Shown here piece after piece: positions 1 through 11,638 of a stretch of DNA of 64,000 nt (position 1 is its first letter; each line of letters starts with the position of its first letter). A program made the position numbers and the translations under genes. This DNA comes from Penicillium oxalicum (Eukaryota > Ascomycota > Eurotiomycetes > Eurotiales > Aspergillaceae): assembly GCF_001723175.1 (NCBI RefSeq), contig NC_064652.1, forward strand, positions 248,001 to 312,000. Direction: 5' to 3'. The notes beneath the pieces were generated by a model that was not told where the DNA came from, did no database searches, and saw only the letters and a program-made list of their open reading frames with translations.

Positions 1-274
1 TATCCGTTGGGTCTGGATTGGGCCTCGGAGCTAGGTGCCAGTGGATTGCAGAGACTTTCGGCCGTGTTGCGCAAAAGAAATTCAATGAAATCTCCCGGCC
101 AACATTCCAAGCACAAGGGCATCCCATGGCGCATTTCGTCAGAAAAGGGCCTACCTTCGCGATGACAGGCAGCAATCCTGTTTCCACCATGCCTGCGGCT
201 CAGGTTGTTTAAATGTAGTCTTGCATCCTGGCAGCTACCTCGTGGAGCAGGCTTACGACGACTTACCCTGGAGT

Positions 275-2594
275 ATGCCGATCATGGCTTCTCTATTGGA
301 GTCGAAGCTCCTTCCTCTTCACCTGGCATACTTCTTCCTCTTCTCCATGATCGGCAGCGGCATACTGTACGCTACGTCGACGCAGATCGTGAATCTGCCA
401 TACGTTGATGCACTGTTTATGAGTGTCAGTGCTATGACTGGAGCCGGTCTTAGTGTGGTTGGTGTCAAATGAATTCTCTGACTTACAAGTTCACACCGGC
501 TGATGTTATTAGGTCGATCCCTCGGTATTAGGGACACTGCCCCAAATCACCATCTTCATTCTGTTCATTCTCGGCCATTCGATACCTATCAATGGGGTCA
601 TCACGCTTCTACGTGCTCTGTCTCTTCGCAAAAGACTGATCAGGGGTCAAGAGGCGACAGAGAAGGGTCATATTGATTGCCAAGAATCACTACCCGAGAA
701 GCACATGATACCCACCGAAATCTGCAGCATTGTAAACCCGGCAAAAAGTCTAAGTCCATTGAAAACAAATGTCACCGACAGAGAGATACCAGCAGACGGT
801 CCCTCTCCGGTTGGGAGCGAAGACATGCGGCACAGTCGTGGCCCTCTCATATTTACTTTTGCGCGTTCTCCGAGTCGGGTATCTGCGGGCCCTACGGCGA
901 CAAGAGAAAGACCCAAACTCGCCAAATTGGGTTCAGTGCTTGCGATGGCCGGGCCCAAGATCGACAGCCTCATGGCTCACAAAGACCACGTTGGGACCTT
1001 GAATACTACTAGTAAAGAAGACTGGACTGAATACAGAGCGCTCATGATAATCTCGGTCTCGACTTTGAGCTACGCGGTGATATGTCCTTTGATCGGCATT
1101 CTCAGTGTGGGTTTTTGGTTCCAGATGTGCCGACCAGATGTCCCACGAGAGGATGGAGTTGCTCCTTTTTGGGCCGGAGCCTTTCTCGTTATGTCCTCAT
1201 TCGCCAATAATGGCATGTCTTTGGTGAATAGGAACATGGAGCCGTTTCAAAGAGAGTGGGTATTTCCCGACGACATGGCTCCAGCGGCTTTGAATATTCC
1301 TTTTCCACCCCGCATTCTTTGCTGATCCCAAGTCTTCTAGGGCGGCTCCGCTTCTAATTTGTGGAATTCTGATTCTCGCTGGAAACACACTCTTCCCATG
1401 TCTTTTACGATTGGTCATCTGGACGAGCAGACGGATGATCCCCTTGACCCCCAAATGGGCAATATGGCGCCAAACTTTCGACCTGGTTCTCACCCAACCT
1501 CAAAATGTAACGTTTCTAGATGACACGTCTAATTGCAGCAATATTTTGCTGACCTCTACGACAGCTCTGTGGATTTCTTTATCCAGCAGGACACACCTGG
1601 TTTCTCGTCGGTACGGTCGTATTGCTAAATGTCATCATGTGGGGTGGGTTCGAGTTGGCTGCGCTTCGGGATCTTGAAATCGGAACGCTTCCTCCAAAGT
1701 TCCGAGTTCTAGATGGGCTATTCCAGGCTTTCGGTATGTATTGGGTTTAAACCTCAATCCGTGTGAAAAGACGCTGAATTGAAGATTCCTGCAGCTATCC
1801 GGGGTGGCGGATTCGCGGTCGTGGCCATTGATAAACTCCCACAAGCATTACTCGTGATCTATGGTATGTCGAAGATGCTCCAGCGACTTGACTCATGGCG
1901 TTCACTGACATCTCGTTTAGCTATTATGATGGTAAGGGAGCAAAGCGCGCCTTTTCATTTGGATTGTTTTAACATTTTGCGTTTAGTATCTCTCTGCCCT
2001 TCCGACATGTGCAGCTTTCAAGTATGTCTTCTTTGCCATCGCCCGCACTTCGTCTTGCTGCGAAACGTACTGACCTCTCTCAGGGACACCTTTTCGCCTC
2101 AAATTTCCGAAGCTGGCAATGCCTCTTGTCTCGAGGCTGGTGTGGCGGGTTTCAGGAATGAAACCCGCCATGGTGCTGAGTCCATGCTATGCCGCAGCAC
2201 CTTTTATTACGAGCGTCTGCGTAGCCACCTGAGCCGAGACATGTGGTGGCTCAGCTTTGCCGTCATCATCATCTGCGTGGCCGAGTCGCGAAAGTTTATT
2301 GATTTCCCGTTGGCCTTCTCCACATTCAACATCATCTTTGAAGTTGTCTCTGCTTACAGCTTCGTCGGTGTGAGTGTGGGATATCCCGGCAAGACGTATG
2401 CGTTTTGTGGAGAATGGACTTCGTTCAGCAAACTCCTGTTGATTATGATCTCGGTTGTTGGTCGACATCGTGACGTGCCGAACATGATCATGAAAAAACC
2501 TCGGTTCGTTAACATTGATCAAACAGTCCACAGGCAAACGATAGCGCCAGGATGCGATCTCGAATTGGTGCCTGCACACGCTCGTCTGGATTGA
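275..2594 (+). CDS. Trk/Ktr-family potassium transporter, 8 exons
   Basis: Likely a plasma-membrane K+ uptake protein of the fungal TRK1 family. Exons read 275-457, 513-1259, 1333-1506, 1565-1733, 1795-1863, 1921-1931, 1987-2021 and 2084-2594; all phases agree and give about 632 residues. The four pore-loop regions are visible: SAMTGAGLSVV in exon 1, SSFANNGMSLV in exon 2, FQAFAIRGGGFAVV across the exon 4/5 join, and SAYSFVGVSVG in exon 8. Between the first and second loops lies a hydrophilic stretch of about 150 residues, the long cytoplasmic loop typical of fungal Trk proteins. The C-terminus keeps the family's GRHRDVP motif. Exon 6 is only 11 nt. The first in-frame ATG of exon 1 (275) was taken as the start, but another exon upstream or outside the window is possible, so the N-terminus is uncertain. 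Family assignment is strong; substrate is inferred from the family. Confidence 0.85.
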
Positions 2595-2957
2595 TTTATG
2601 ACAAAAACTTTTCTTCCACGGGGCAGATATGGTCCTGAAATTATCATCACCAGGCTGCATTTTGGACAAGCATCTTATGACGGTGGCCAGGTCCAAGCTC
2701 AAAAGTTCTGGGTTTTTGTTTCCCCGAAGACTCTCATGTTAACACGCCGGCCAAAAAGTCAACCCTTTCGCGATCGGCGTGTATGTCGATAGAATCAAGC
2801 TCCGTTTGAGCTTGACATATCAACCTTCAGGGCTCTGTGATGCGAAGCTGTGTTGATTGCGAAGCTGCAGTATGTCTGGCATCGTTGCTTATCCTGTGAT
2901 AGCTCCAAAGCGGAAGTGCAGAATCCTTTGCGAAAAGGTGAACCCCGCATCATCCCT
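2595..2957. other. Intergenic spacer between convergent genes
   Basis: This 363-bp gap separates the ends of the Trk gene and the F-box gene, which converge here. It should hold both 3' ends. I see no open frame or motif worth naming. Confidence 0.5.
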
Positions 2958-3704
2958 TCAAGGAGGTTGGACAGTCAGAAAGACCCGAAGATTTCGTTCG
3001 GTTGATGAACTCTGACGTGAGGTCTCGATGGCATCATGGATCACCCTTGAATGGTACTCGCAGGAGTCCTCCGTGGTCAGCCCCCGTGCCAGCACGGAGC
3101 CCACCCATTCCTCTTCTTCCACGGTTGGACAGAAGCAGACAGCCAGTTTGCGCAGTCGAGGTAGCCTGGTGAACGCATATAGCAGGGCAATTTTGTCCAG
3201 CGATTCGCTCATGATCTCTTGTTGTTCTTCGCAGATATCTTGCAAGACATCATATATGAGCATGTACGAGGGACACTCATCTGACAAGAAATTCTGACTT
3301 TCGTCGATCCATTCCCTATAGTCGCTTGGTGTCAACAACTCCGAAGTGAAGCAATCAAAATCCAATATATCTGCATCACTCATTAGCTCAACCTTCGTAC
3401 TTTAGTGACACAGGGGACGAATGTCGGGGCTCATACCGGTTCTTAGGATCCCTGGAGCCGCGTACGTCAAGGAACGCACATGGTGTCGGATATTCGAATT
3501 TGACAGGCTCTTTAGCGCTTTCAAGCTCGACGTTGAAAATTCAAATCTGACGGCACGAAAGAGAATCGGCACTGATACATCTCGCAGCCGCTTGTTGGTG
3601 CACGACAAGGATTCAATATCTCCGGTTTGCAGGTGTCTCATGATTCGCATCAGGACAGTGACATCGAGAAGATCGAGCTGTACTTTTGAGCTGATCATGT
3701 TCAC
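2958..3704 (-). CDS. Short F-box domain protein
   Basis: Probably a substrate adaptor of an SCF ubiquitin ligase, binding Skp1 through its F-box. Coding exons are 3704-3437 and 3370-2958, joined across a 66-bp intron (phase 1), giving about 226 residues. Residues about 10-50 carry the F-box pattern, seen as LDLLDVTVLMRIMRHL followed by LSCTNKRLRDVSVPILFRAV. The rest is acidic and weakly leucine-patterned (for example FTRLPRLRKLAVCFCP), suggesting a few degenerate leucine-rich repeats as the substrate-binding part. At 226 residues it is short for fungal F-box/LRR proteins, which often exceed 400, so it may be a reduced or partly lost copy. No substrate can be predicted. The gene converges on the Trk gene. 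Confidence 0.65.
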
Positions 3705-6700
3705 TCTTCCCTTTGTTTATCTTGTTGCGCTTCTTTAGATCTCTCAAATTCACCAGGCGATTTGCAATGGTCTACTTCACCTCGTCCTGCAAACAACTCG
3801 AGTGGGGAAAAAAGGGGGGGGAAGGAGTTGCTCATCGCAAGTCCACTTCTTTTTTTTTTCCCAAATGTGCTTAGAACCCAAAAGAATTCCCCGAACATCC
3901 TGGACGTGGACCTCCATGTCATTTTACGTTGGCATCGCCAGAATTTTCCGATGTGCGGTTATGATCGCAGTAGTTAGTCAACCTTTCTGTTTGTCCGACT
4001 TTGGCGATTGATTGGGCGATGGACGCTCAAGGACTGGAGTCCAACCACCATCAAGAAGCACCAAAGGATTCTCCCATGTGGGGGAGGTGAGGAAGGGGGC
4101 CAATTTCTCTGGAACAAGTTCCGAATCTTCTTTGGATTTGCACGGACGCACCTCCGTTCGGGAGGTCCAAGTCTTTCGGGCCCTTTTTGAAGCCTTTTTC
4201 CATAGACGGCGTCTCAATAGTGTGTGCACTCGCCCCGCTTATGCTCGTCACTCAACTGACTCGGGATAGTGCCATGGCGGTTGCTCGTTCAGGTACTGCT
4301 TTCAGTATAGCGTCTATGCGCCGTATACGGGTGTTGTCCATGCAGTCGGACGCAATCATACCAATCACAAGAGGCCCACCACATAATATCGAACCCCCAT
4401 CGGCCGCACTGACTTTCTTTCTTCGGCCTGAATTCCGATTCTCTGCATTTTCCAGTGATGGATGCATGGATAAGCTTACAAAAGCCGGATATCTTCGGCC
4501 GAACGCAAATTGCCACCGACAGCCTGGCGACTCTGCACTCTGCGCCGGGGCAGTTACTGCAGTGGCTGGTACGGTACTCCCCATCTCAGTGCCGAGTCGC
4601 CGGCTAAGAATATTGACGAATGGACGTGGTGGATGTTTCCACCACGATCATGAAACTGCTCCATCTCACCAAGTCGACCTCGGTCGGTTTACAAAGCAAG
4701 GCCTGCTCGCGGCCTCACTACAGTACATCCGCGGTCCGCTCGGAACAGGATAACTTTCCAAGGCGGAAGGTTATAGAAAGTCTCTCTCGAGATTCCCGTA
4801 TCGAGTCCTTTCTTTTCTCCTCTTTTCAGGGTAGGAAGGAATCCAAAGAAACATGTCCAATGGATTGAGGACCAGGATCATTTGGTCTCCAAGAGGATCA
4901 AACTTTGATGGAAGGGTCATATTTATCGTAACATAGTTGGCTCATGCCAATTTTCTGACTCGCAAACTGACAAGCATTCCCCATGATTTCGATGAGCCCT
5001 GATTATTGGCCTTCCACCATAGCGCAAGCTGCCCGGGCAGTCTAAACAATTGCCGGACGGCCCGACAAAAAGGTCGACGGGGCTTCCATGACATTTTCTG
5101 GCTTCACGCCCCCCAGCAGGTTCCCACGTTCCCACTCGACTGGGGGGTCACAACTGGGAGGGGGAAAATAATTAAAACCAGAAAAAGGTCCACCTGAACT
5201 CTGTATCCACGACTGTCCGGCGTCTGCAATGCTAATTTGTCCCGGTAGTCCACACGCCTTTCGTTTTTGACTTTTTCGCTAGCAAAACTATTCAAGCCAC
5301 CGACCATCGGGAGACAAAAATGGGCGTTCTTCCCCACTTGAAGAGCTCGTGGTCCTTTGCCTCTCCCGCTTACCAGTTCACGAGCAGGCCACACTTTAAA
5401 GTGACCGTTTCTCCACTGTCGCAGCCACATGTGTATATCTGTAAAGACCAAGGGCTACACCTGAGTATAGGAAGAGGATCGTGTTGACCCCTTTGTAGTT
5501 CTCTGAAATTGTTTATGCAAAGGCCATAGCTGACCTCTTCTCTCTCTAGAGTCGCTGCACATAGTTTCAAAGTAAACCGTTCATCTCATGCAAGACCGCA
5601 GCTGTACTCGGTACCTTCGTCATACCTTGACGATGCTCTGACTTAGTGCTGAGAAAGGAATGTACTTTGACTCCTCGGTGTTCCGCCTAATTGATAACTC
5701 TCCCCTGCTAGAAGTGGATCATCCTTCCTTCGGACCATTGCCACGTTTGGATGGCGAGATTTTGAGACCTTCAGAGGACAATTCACCTCCTTATAGGAGA
5801 TTAGTCTCAAATTTGTGTTCATTTTCTCTCATTTCTCTTTGTTTTGTTTTTTTTGTTCTCTCCGCTTGAGAAAGGGTAATTGAAAGAACCAAGACCACAA
5901 GGAGAAACCAGACAACGACAGAAAGACGAAGAACATGAAGAAGATCTGCCTATAACAATTTATCCCATCGCAACCTCGACTCGACTCTCACTTTTTTTAT
6001 TTCTTTTTTTTTCACTTTCGCAATGAGCCGAGTTGCCGATTTTGCCGGAAGAGGTGATCTCATTTGGATCTGCAATCGACATTGCCGCCGATGGAAATTT
6101 GGGGGAGGGTACACTCACGATTCAATCCTTCCAAGGATGGCCATGTGAATTATTGGGGCCCCTGCCTAGGTTCGCTACCAATGTTCTGGTCTGTTGTCGT
6201 CTTTCAAGAGGTCCTTATCTCACTCCTCCCTAGGTAATAGGTATATTAATGGCGGTAGCACCTCACTAGCAACTCCACCGCCTGGATTCGATAGGTGGTC
6301 AACACCTGCCTCCACATATTATATCTGAGTTGATCGAAACCTAGTATGATTTGATCTCAACGGACAGAGCTGGGTTGCCCGATAAGGTAGATTGGAAGGA
6401 AAGGTTACCATCCCGACACATTAGCAACATCCGGATCCCTAATTTTTCTATTTTTGCCGTAGAATTGGTTCAATGCAGAGACCTACGATGCTATCTTGCA
6501 TGGAGAAAGAGGAATGTTGTCCTCTCCGACCGAGCGATAGGCAAAGCAGGAGACGGAGAAAGGTCACTTTGAAATCTCTTGTCGAATCAAATTAGTGGGA
6601 GGGATAAAGCCGTGGTCAGACCACTGGATAGACTCGGCCCACAGCTTCTAAAACCCAGTGATCCGATTTTTTGCCTTGTGTTTTTTTTCTCCTATTTTTT

Positions 6701-7338
6701 CACTCTCCTTTATATTTTATTTACTTATTTTTTTTCAAAAAAAAAAAAACGGCAGAAGGAGTGAAGATATTGGTTGATGATTTGATGGGTCCAATTGATC
6801 AAAGTGACGCTGCCAAATCTCCCCGTAAGACGATCGTAATCTGACTCTATTTCTGATCACCTGACAGGCTGACACGATGAGTTGGGTCACGGGACTTGAC
6901 ACAATGGCTGCAGGTGTTGTGATACTCGTTCGTCCCAACTTTCTTTCCTCCTCTCATTTCTCACCAACATAAGACTAAACGTTCGAATGTCGACAGGTTC
7001 ATGATTATATACTGTATCGAGCATCAGTACCGTCCTTTGATGTACTATAAACTCTCCAATCCACAATTCCACTCTCTACCCTCTCTATACACCGAAAAGC
7101 CCACCAATTGTGGCGGGGAAACCCGGCCAGGGCGCAACCGCCCGGCAGAAAAGGAAAATGGTGGGGGGTGAGCGTCTCCGGCGGGGGACAATCGAGCTCT
7201 TGATCTCTTTGGATCTCTTGTAACAGTGGAGAGGATCACACACACACACCTCGTTGCTTCTCATCTTGATTCCGTGTCCGATTCTCAAGAAGGGAAAAAA
7301 ACATATCAAAACAAGAGCCTCGGTTCACTCGTCACACA
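3705..7338. other. 3.6-kb region without a convincing gene
   Basis: Six-frame reading shows only short, mutually overlapping frames. A minus-strand frame at 4252-4584 (110 codons) has a protein-like stretch (CGGPLVIGMIASDC, DNTRIRRIDAILKAVPERA) but matches no family I recognise and stops at both ends; it could be a gene relic. Around 5940-6022 there is a leader-like A-rich then T/C-rich run ending at an ATG (6023), but the frame after it closes within about 45 codons. Homopolymer runs (T at 6005-6012, A at 6737-6749) are present. The last few hundred bases should contain the dihydroorotase promoter. An unannotated non-coding transcript cannot be excluded. Confidence 0.5.
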
Positions 7339-8701
7339 ATGCCTCTTTCTCAGCTCCAGGGAGTCAAGTTGCCGGCCTCGGCGGACTTTCATGGTATGTG
7401 TGGGAGACTGTTTCTCTCTTTTGCTCTTGTACCGTTCGCCACGACCCAATCGGAGAGGGTCACTACTCAAAAATGAGAACAAGGCAGGGTCTAACTGACT
7501 GGCCACAGTCCATTTGCGGGATGGGCCTATGATGGAATTGGTGACACCCACTATTCGCCAGGGTGGTGTGAATACAGTCTTTGTCATGGTGAGAATAACA
7601 ATACCATCGAAACAAGAAGGCCAAAGAAGAAGAGGGAGAAAAAAAAAGAGACAAAGAGGAGAGAAGCTTGCACAGAATGGACACCCAATTGCAAAATGAT
7701 ATTCAGGTCGGCTAACATGCAAAAAAAACACCCCCCCCTCTCCTCCGGGGGTGTTGAGATCTGTATAGCCCAACTTGGTTCCACCCATCACCACGGTTGA
7801 TCATGCCTTGGACTACAAGAAGCGCCTGCAGGCTATTGAGCCAAACGTCAACTACCTCATGTCCCTGTACCTGCACGAATCGATTACCCCCGAGACCATC
7901 GTCGAGGCGAAGAAGCGTGGTATCACCGGCGTCAAGAGTTACCCGGCTGGTGTCACAACCAACTCGAGTTCTGGCGTGGTGGATTACACCTCCTTCTACC
8001 CAGTCTTTGCGGAAATGGAGCGCCAGGGCCTCATCTTGAACCTTCACGGTGAGGCTCCTTCCAAGGGGGATGTGACGGTGCTGTCGGCCGAGGAACGATT
8101 CTTGCCCATCTTGGCGGAGCTGCACGCCCGCTTCCCCAAGCTTCGAATCATCCTGGAACACTGCACCACCGCCGCGGCGATCGAGGCGGTGAAGCAATGC
8201 GGTCCTACCGTCGCTGGCACCATCACTGCGCACCATCTGTCCATCATCATTGACTCCTGGGCCGGTGACCCATTCTGCTTCTGCAAACCCGTGGCCAAGA
8301 CCCCCGCCGACCGTGATGCGCTCCTCCGCGCAGCTGCATCCGGTAATCCCAAGTTCTTCTTCGGTTCAGACAGTGCTCCTCATCCGTCCGCGTCCAAGCG
8401 CGGCGGCGAAAAGATTGCCGCCGGCGTCTTCACTCAGCCGTACACCACCCAGGTCGTCCTCGACTCATTCGAACAGGCCGTAGAGAACGGTGTCCTCAAG
8501 GATGAGGACATCACGCCAGAGATCGTCGAGGGATTCATGAGCAAATTCGGCCGTGCCTTTTATGCCATTGGCGAGGAACAGCAAGATTTCATCAAGGTAG
8601 AGAAGAAAGGTGAGAAGATCGTGGAAATTTTGAAGTCCGACAAGACCGATGTGGTTCCCTTCCGCAAGACCCAGGAGACATGGACAGTAACTTGGCTATA
8701 A
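7339..8701 (+). CDS. Dihydroorotase (class II)
   Basis: Catalyses the reversible cyclisation of N-carbamoyl-L-aspartate to dihydroorotate, the third step of pyrimidine synthesis (yeast Ura4 equivalent), in the cytosol. Three exons, 7339-7393, 7509-7588 and 7769-8701, give 355 residues. The zinc-binding HVHLRDG motif is made by joining exons 1 and 2. GVKSYPAG carries the lysine that is carbamylated in this family, and the further metal or substrate residues appear in LNLHGE, LEHCTT, TAHHL and the catalytic aspartate motif FGSDSAPH. Length matches the stand-alone bacterial/fungal class II enzyme rather than the CAD fusion. The second intron contains an unusual A-run followed by a C-run (about 7721-7740). 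Flanking genes are functionally unrelated. Assignment is firm. Confidence 0.97.
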
Positions 8702-8877
8702 ATCACCCAAGCATTTCGTTTTCCCCCCGTCGTCTTTCTCCAGTCTGCGAGCTCGACCCGTCAAACAGACAGAGAAACAAAAAACAAAAGCGAAGCAAGC
8801 ATATTTCCAATTACAAAGAAGATCTTCTGTCACTCGGAGAGAAGGAAGGCCTGGCTCGTTGGGATATCCAGTGACAC

Positions 8878-9929
8878 TCAGTCTTTCCGTGTCTGTGTAA
8901 GCATGCTTGCCACGCTCTCCAAAGCCTGAGCCTCGGAAATGTCGATGCGACGGCCCGCAACGACCGGATTGCCGTTGTCGCTCACAGCCAATTGGCCGGC
9001 GCGTTCCAAATGTAGTCTGATTCGACTCTCGATATATTCTCTGCGTTCATCCCGCTTTGTCCTAGACGTCAATCCTTGGGACGACCCGGGCAAGCTAGCC
9101 AATTTGGGCCGTAGATTCTCCAGAGTAGCATGCAAGGCCGGAAGTTGAGACAGGATAAAGGTGGTGTTGGTGGTCAGAGGAGCATATTTCGTATGAGCAC
9201 TGGTGTCTACGCCAACACGGAGCTGACGTGCCGCGGGACTGGAGGTGAGGAAAGACAGGTCCACCGGTTTCACAGCTGCATCCGCCTTTGATCCGTTTTC
9301 AGCGCGATCAGGGCTCACAGTCTCCACTGTGGATAAGATGGACTTGAGTTGCGCGATGACGGCTTCATTTCGGGCGGATTCTTCTTTGAGTGACCGCGTG
9401 AGCTTTCGAGTCTCCAAGACTCTCTTTCGCAGGGCAAGAATGGTCTCTGGGGTGGGTGCATCGGGGCTCGGTGTGAAGGACAGTCCCTACCAGGTCAATT
9501 CTATTAGCACCGCGCGTGGTATAGAGCAAAAAAAAAAAAAACCACAGCTTCGTGCATGCCATACCTCGTAATGTTTGAGCCGCACCCAAAACAGGAGATC
9601 CTCCGGCACAGTGAGGATATTTCTCAGGACGTAGATCTCGAATTTGTCAAATGCCTTGTCCACATTGGCCTCCAGCAATGTTTCCAGCTGATGCAACCCA
9701 TTTTCAATCTCTAACCTCGCTTCCGGATAGACCACATTGCCATCCTCGTCCGTATCGGGTATTGTCGACCCATTGTTCGCGTGTCCGAATCCTAGGCGCT
9801 CGGGTGGCGTGGCAAGAAGACCCGATTCCAAACTTGAGATTGCCTGATAGATCAAATTGTTGATCGAGTTGATAATGTCGTCAATGAGCGACTATATTAA
9901 TACAGAATCTTCCGTTAGCCACACGTCCA

Positions 9930-9972
<43 letters not shown>

Positions 9973-10448
9973 GCTTTTTTTTGTGCATATTTTCCTCAAG
10001 CGACAACTCGCGACGGTGGTGTGCCGCCTTGTACCAGGTACCGTCCTCCGGTTGTCATTGAAGACCATGAACGGCGCCGGATCTCAACCTCCATGTATAG
10101 TCGCGGAGACTATATGAACTCACCAGGGGTGTATAGCTAAAATGCTCCGTGAGCAAAGACGTCGTCGCATCGTTCATTGCAAGACCAAGGAGCCCCTCGT
10201 CACGGCGGAGCTTGAACTTGTGGAGTTCTGGGCGCGCGCGTGTTGAAGACAAGACGCGCCGAGGCGGAGTGCGGGTGAGGGGTGCAGAGTACGTAAGCAG
10301 ACCGCCCTCCTGGAGTTTTGTCCGGGCAGATTCCAGCGTCGGAGCGGGGGAGTTGGGACTTTGTTGGAGAAGAGATCCCAGTGGCTACCCGGCTTGCATT
10401 AGCATTCCATGATAGGCCGTCGTACCTATCGCCATAGTCAATGCTCAT
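8878..10448 (-). CDS. Kinetochore protein Mis12/Mtw1 (MIND complex)
   Basis: Subunit of the Mis12/MIND complex, which links inner centromere chromatin to the Ndc80 complex and microtubules. The conserved core is clear: SLLTEHFSYTPL joined to SLIDDIINSINNLIYQA, then LETLLEANVDKAFDKFEIY and VLRNILTVPEDLLFWVRL, followed by a coiled-coil rich in charged residues. Exons proposed: 10448-10426, 10358-10124, 9891-9565 and 9486-8878, giving 397 residues with consistent phases. The core could start at the ATG at 10177; the first 68 residues are my extension, supported only by an open frame and a workable intron (10425-10359). The intron at 9892-10123 is long (232 bp) and contains a CT microsatellite. 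The neighbour to the right, CENP-X, is also a centromere protein. Core call is strong, N-terminus weak. Confidence 0.88.
9935..9968. repeat. CT/GA dinucleotide microsatellite in Mis12 intron
   Basis: About 34 bases of near-perfect CT repeats lie in the longest intron of the Mis12 gene. On the coding strand it reads as a GA run, so it is not the intron's polypyrimidine tract. Likely length-variable between strains. Confidence 0.9.
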
Positions 10449-11638
10449 GTGATGGTCGCAGGTTGGGCTGGAGATTGGATTTGGAGTATCTTCGTCTGGA
10501 GTTCATTCGGATTCCCCGATACTGTTATCTCGAGTCCTGGCGCATGAACCGTTGGCCATGATGCATGAACATGGATCCGCCACTATGAATGTCTCTTGGG
10601 CGGATTCGGTGGTTACACATGCCTCGGAATTGAGACTACAGCCCTTACTTCGTAATATGACCACGCTATGTCCCTTCCATCCCCTGGCACAACATAGGGA
10701 CCCACGTGAGAAAGATTTAGATAGGATGGACAAAGAGATTCCACGGAAGGCTAGAGATTCAGACTAAGTGAAGTGGGCTGGTCTTGAAGCCCCGACGCGC
10801 GTGCAAGGCGTTCTTCCAAAAAAAAAATGGTGAAGATGGTGGCCTGGTCGTCTTGTCAAGCAGTCATGATATAAGAGACCCCTCGTTCCGTGCAGTGAAT
10901 GTCCCGCGACACCCAGCCAAGAATTTTCCTTCTAGACATTGTATTTTGCCAGTACGTGTGTTTCTGATACGCCGATACCTTCCGTTGTCTGACCAAGTCA
11001 GGGAAAATGCAATCTTCAGAGCCACTCCGAGTGTTGGTCATCGTATCCCAACGGAGTTCCTTGTACAGTCACAGCACAACCGCACCCGATGGGATTGTGA
11101 GACGAGCATTGCGACTTCTCGCAAAGAAGGGCATGCGGGGAGTGTCGGATGGGCTTCCACAGACCCGGCTCCTCGCGGTGCAAAAGTGGAAGAGCCGCAC
11201 CTATCTCGTCTTCGACATCGCCAACGATAGATACGACGCAAGCCGTGGCCATCTGCCGGAACACAACCAGCTCAGCGTGGTGGTCACCCACTTTAGCAAG
11301 AAGAGAGCGGCGTATCCAGCAAGCGCTTGGGTTGCTCAACAGGTCAACCATGATGTTGCGATGCTGCACAATGCCAACGGGTTTGATGCCCTTCCCCCAT
11401 TCATGGAAGACCACACCCTCGGAGCACCCCCGTCATATCAAAATCCCCGCGATATCTCCCTGTTACATGTCAAATACACATAGCCCCGCACTGAAAGGGC
11501 TGTGGTGTTCGGCGAGACACAAAAGTGCAGGGACTGAGATGAGTGCTGGCTGTAAACATCGCAAAGGGGCAGAGGCAGTCTCCCGAGCGACTTGCGATGC
11601 TGGTATTCAAACTGCGGCTTATCAGAGCTTTGGATCCC
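10449..11638. other. Spacer with unsupported overlapping open frames
   Basis: Between the Mis12 start and the CENP-X end. A plus-strand frame (11007-11483, 158 codons) and a minus-strand frame (11016-11414, 132 codons) overlap almost completely. Neither has a motif I recognise, a signal sequence or membrane segment. At most one could be a gene; both may be chance. The part next to 10449 should carry the Mis12 promoter. Confidence 0.4.

Noticed and set aside
275..2594. Trk gene as a frameshifted pseudogene
   Set aside because: Frame changes and stops initially suggested decay, but each one falls inside a GT..AG intron with a branch-like site, and all eight exons have compatible phases and restore family motifs.
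7712..8236. 174-codon antisense frame over dihydroorotase
   Set aside because: Lies opposite a clear, conserved gene in GC-rich coding sequence; shadow frames of this kind are common.
11007..11483. 158-codon plus-strand frame beside CENP-X
   Set aside because: No motif, and an equally open frame on the opposite strand; not enough to call a gene.
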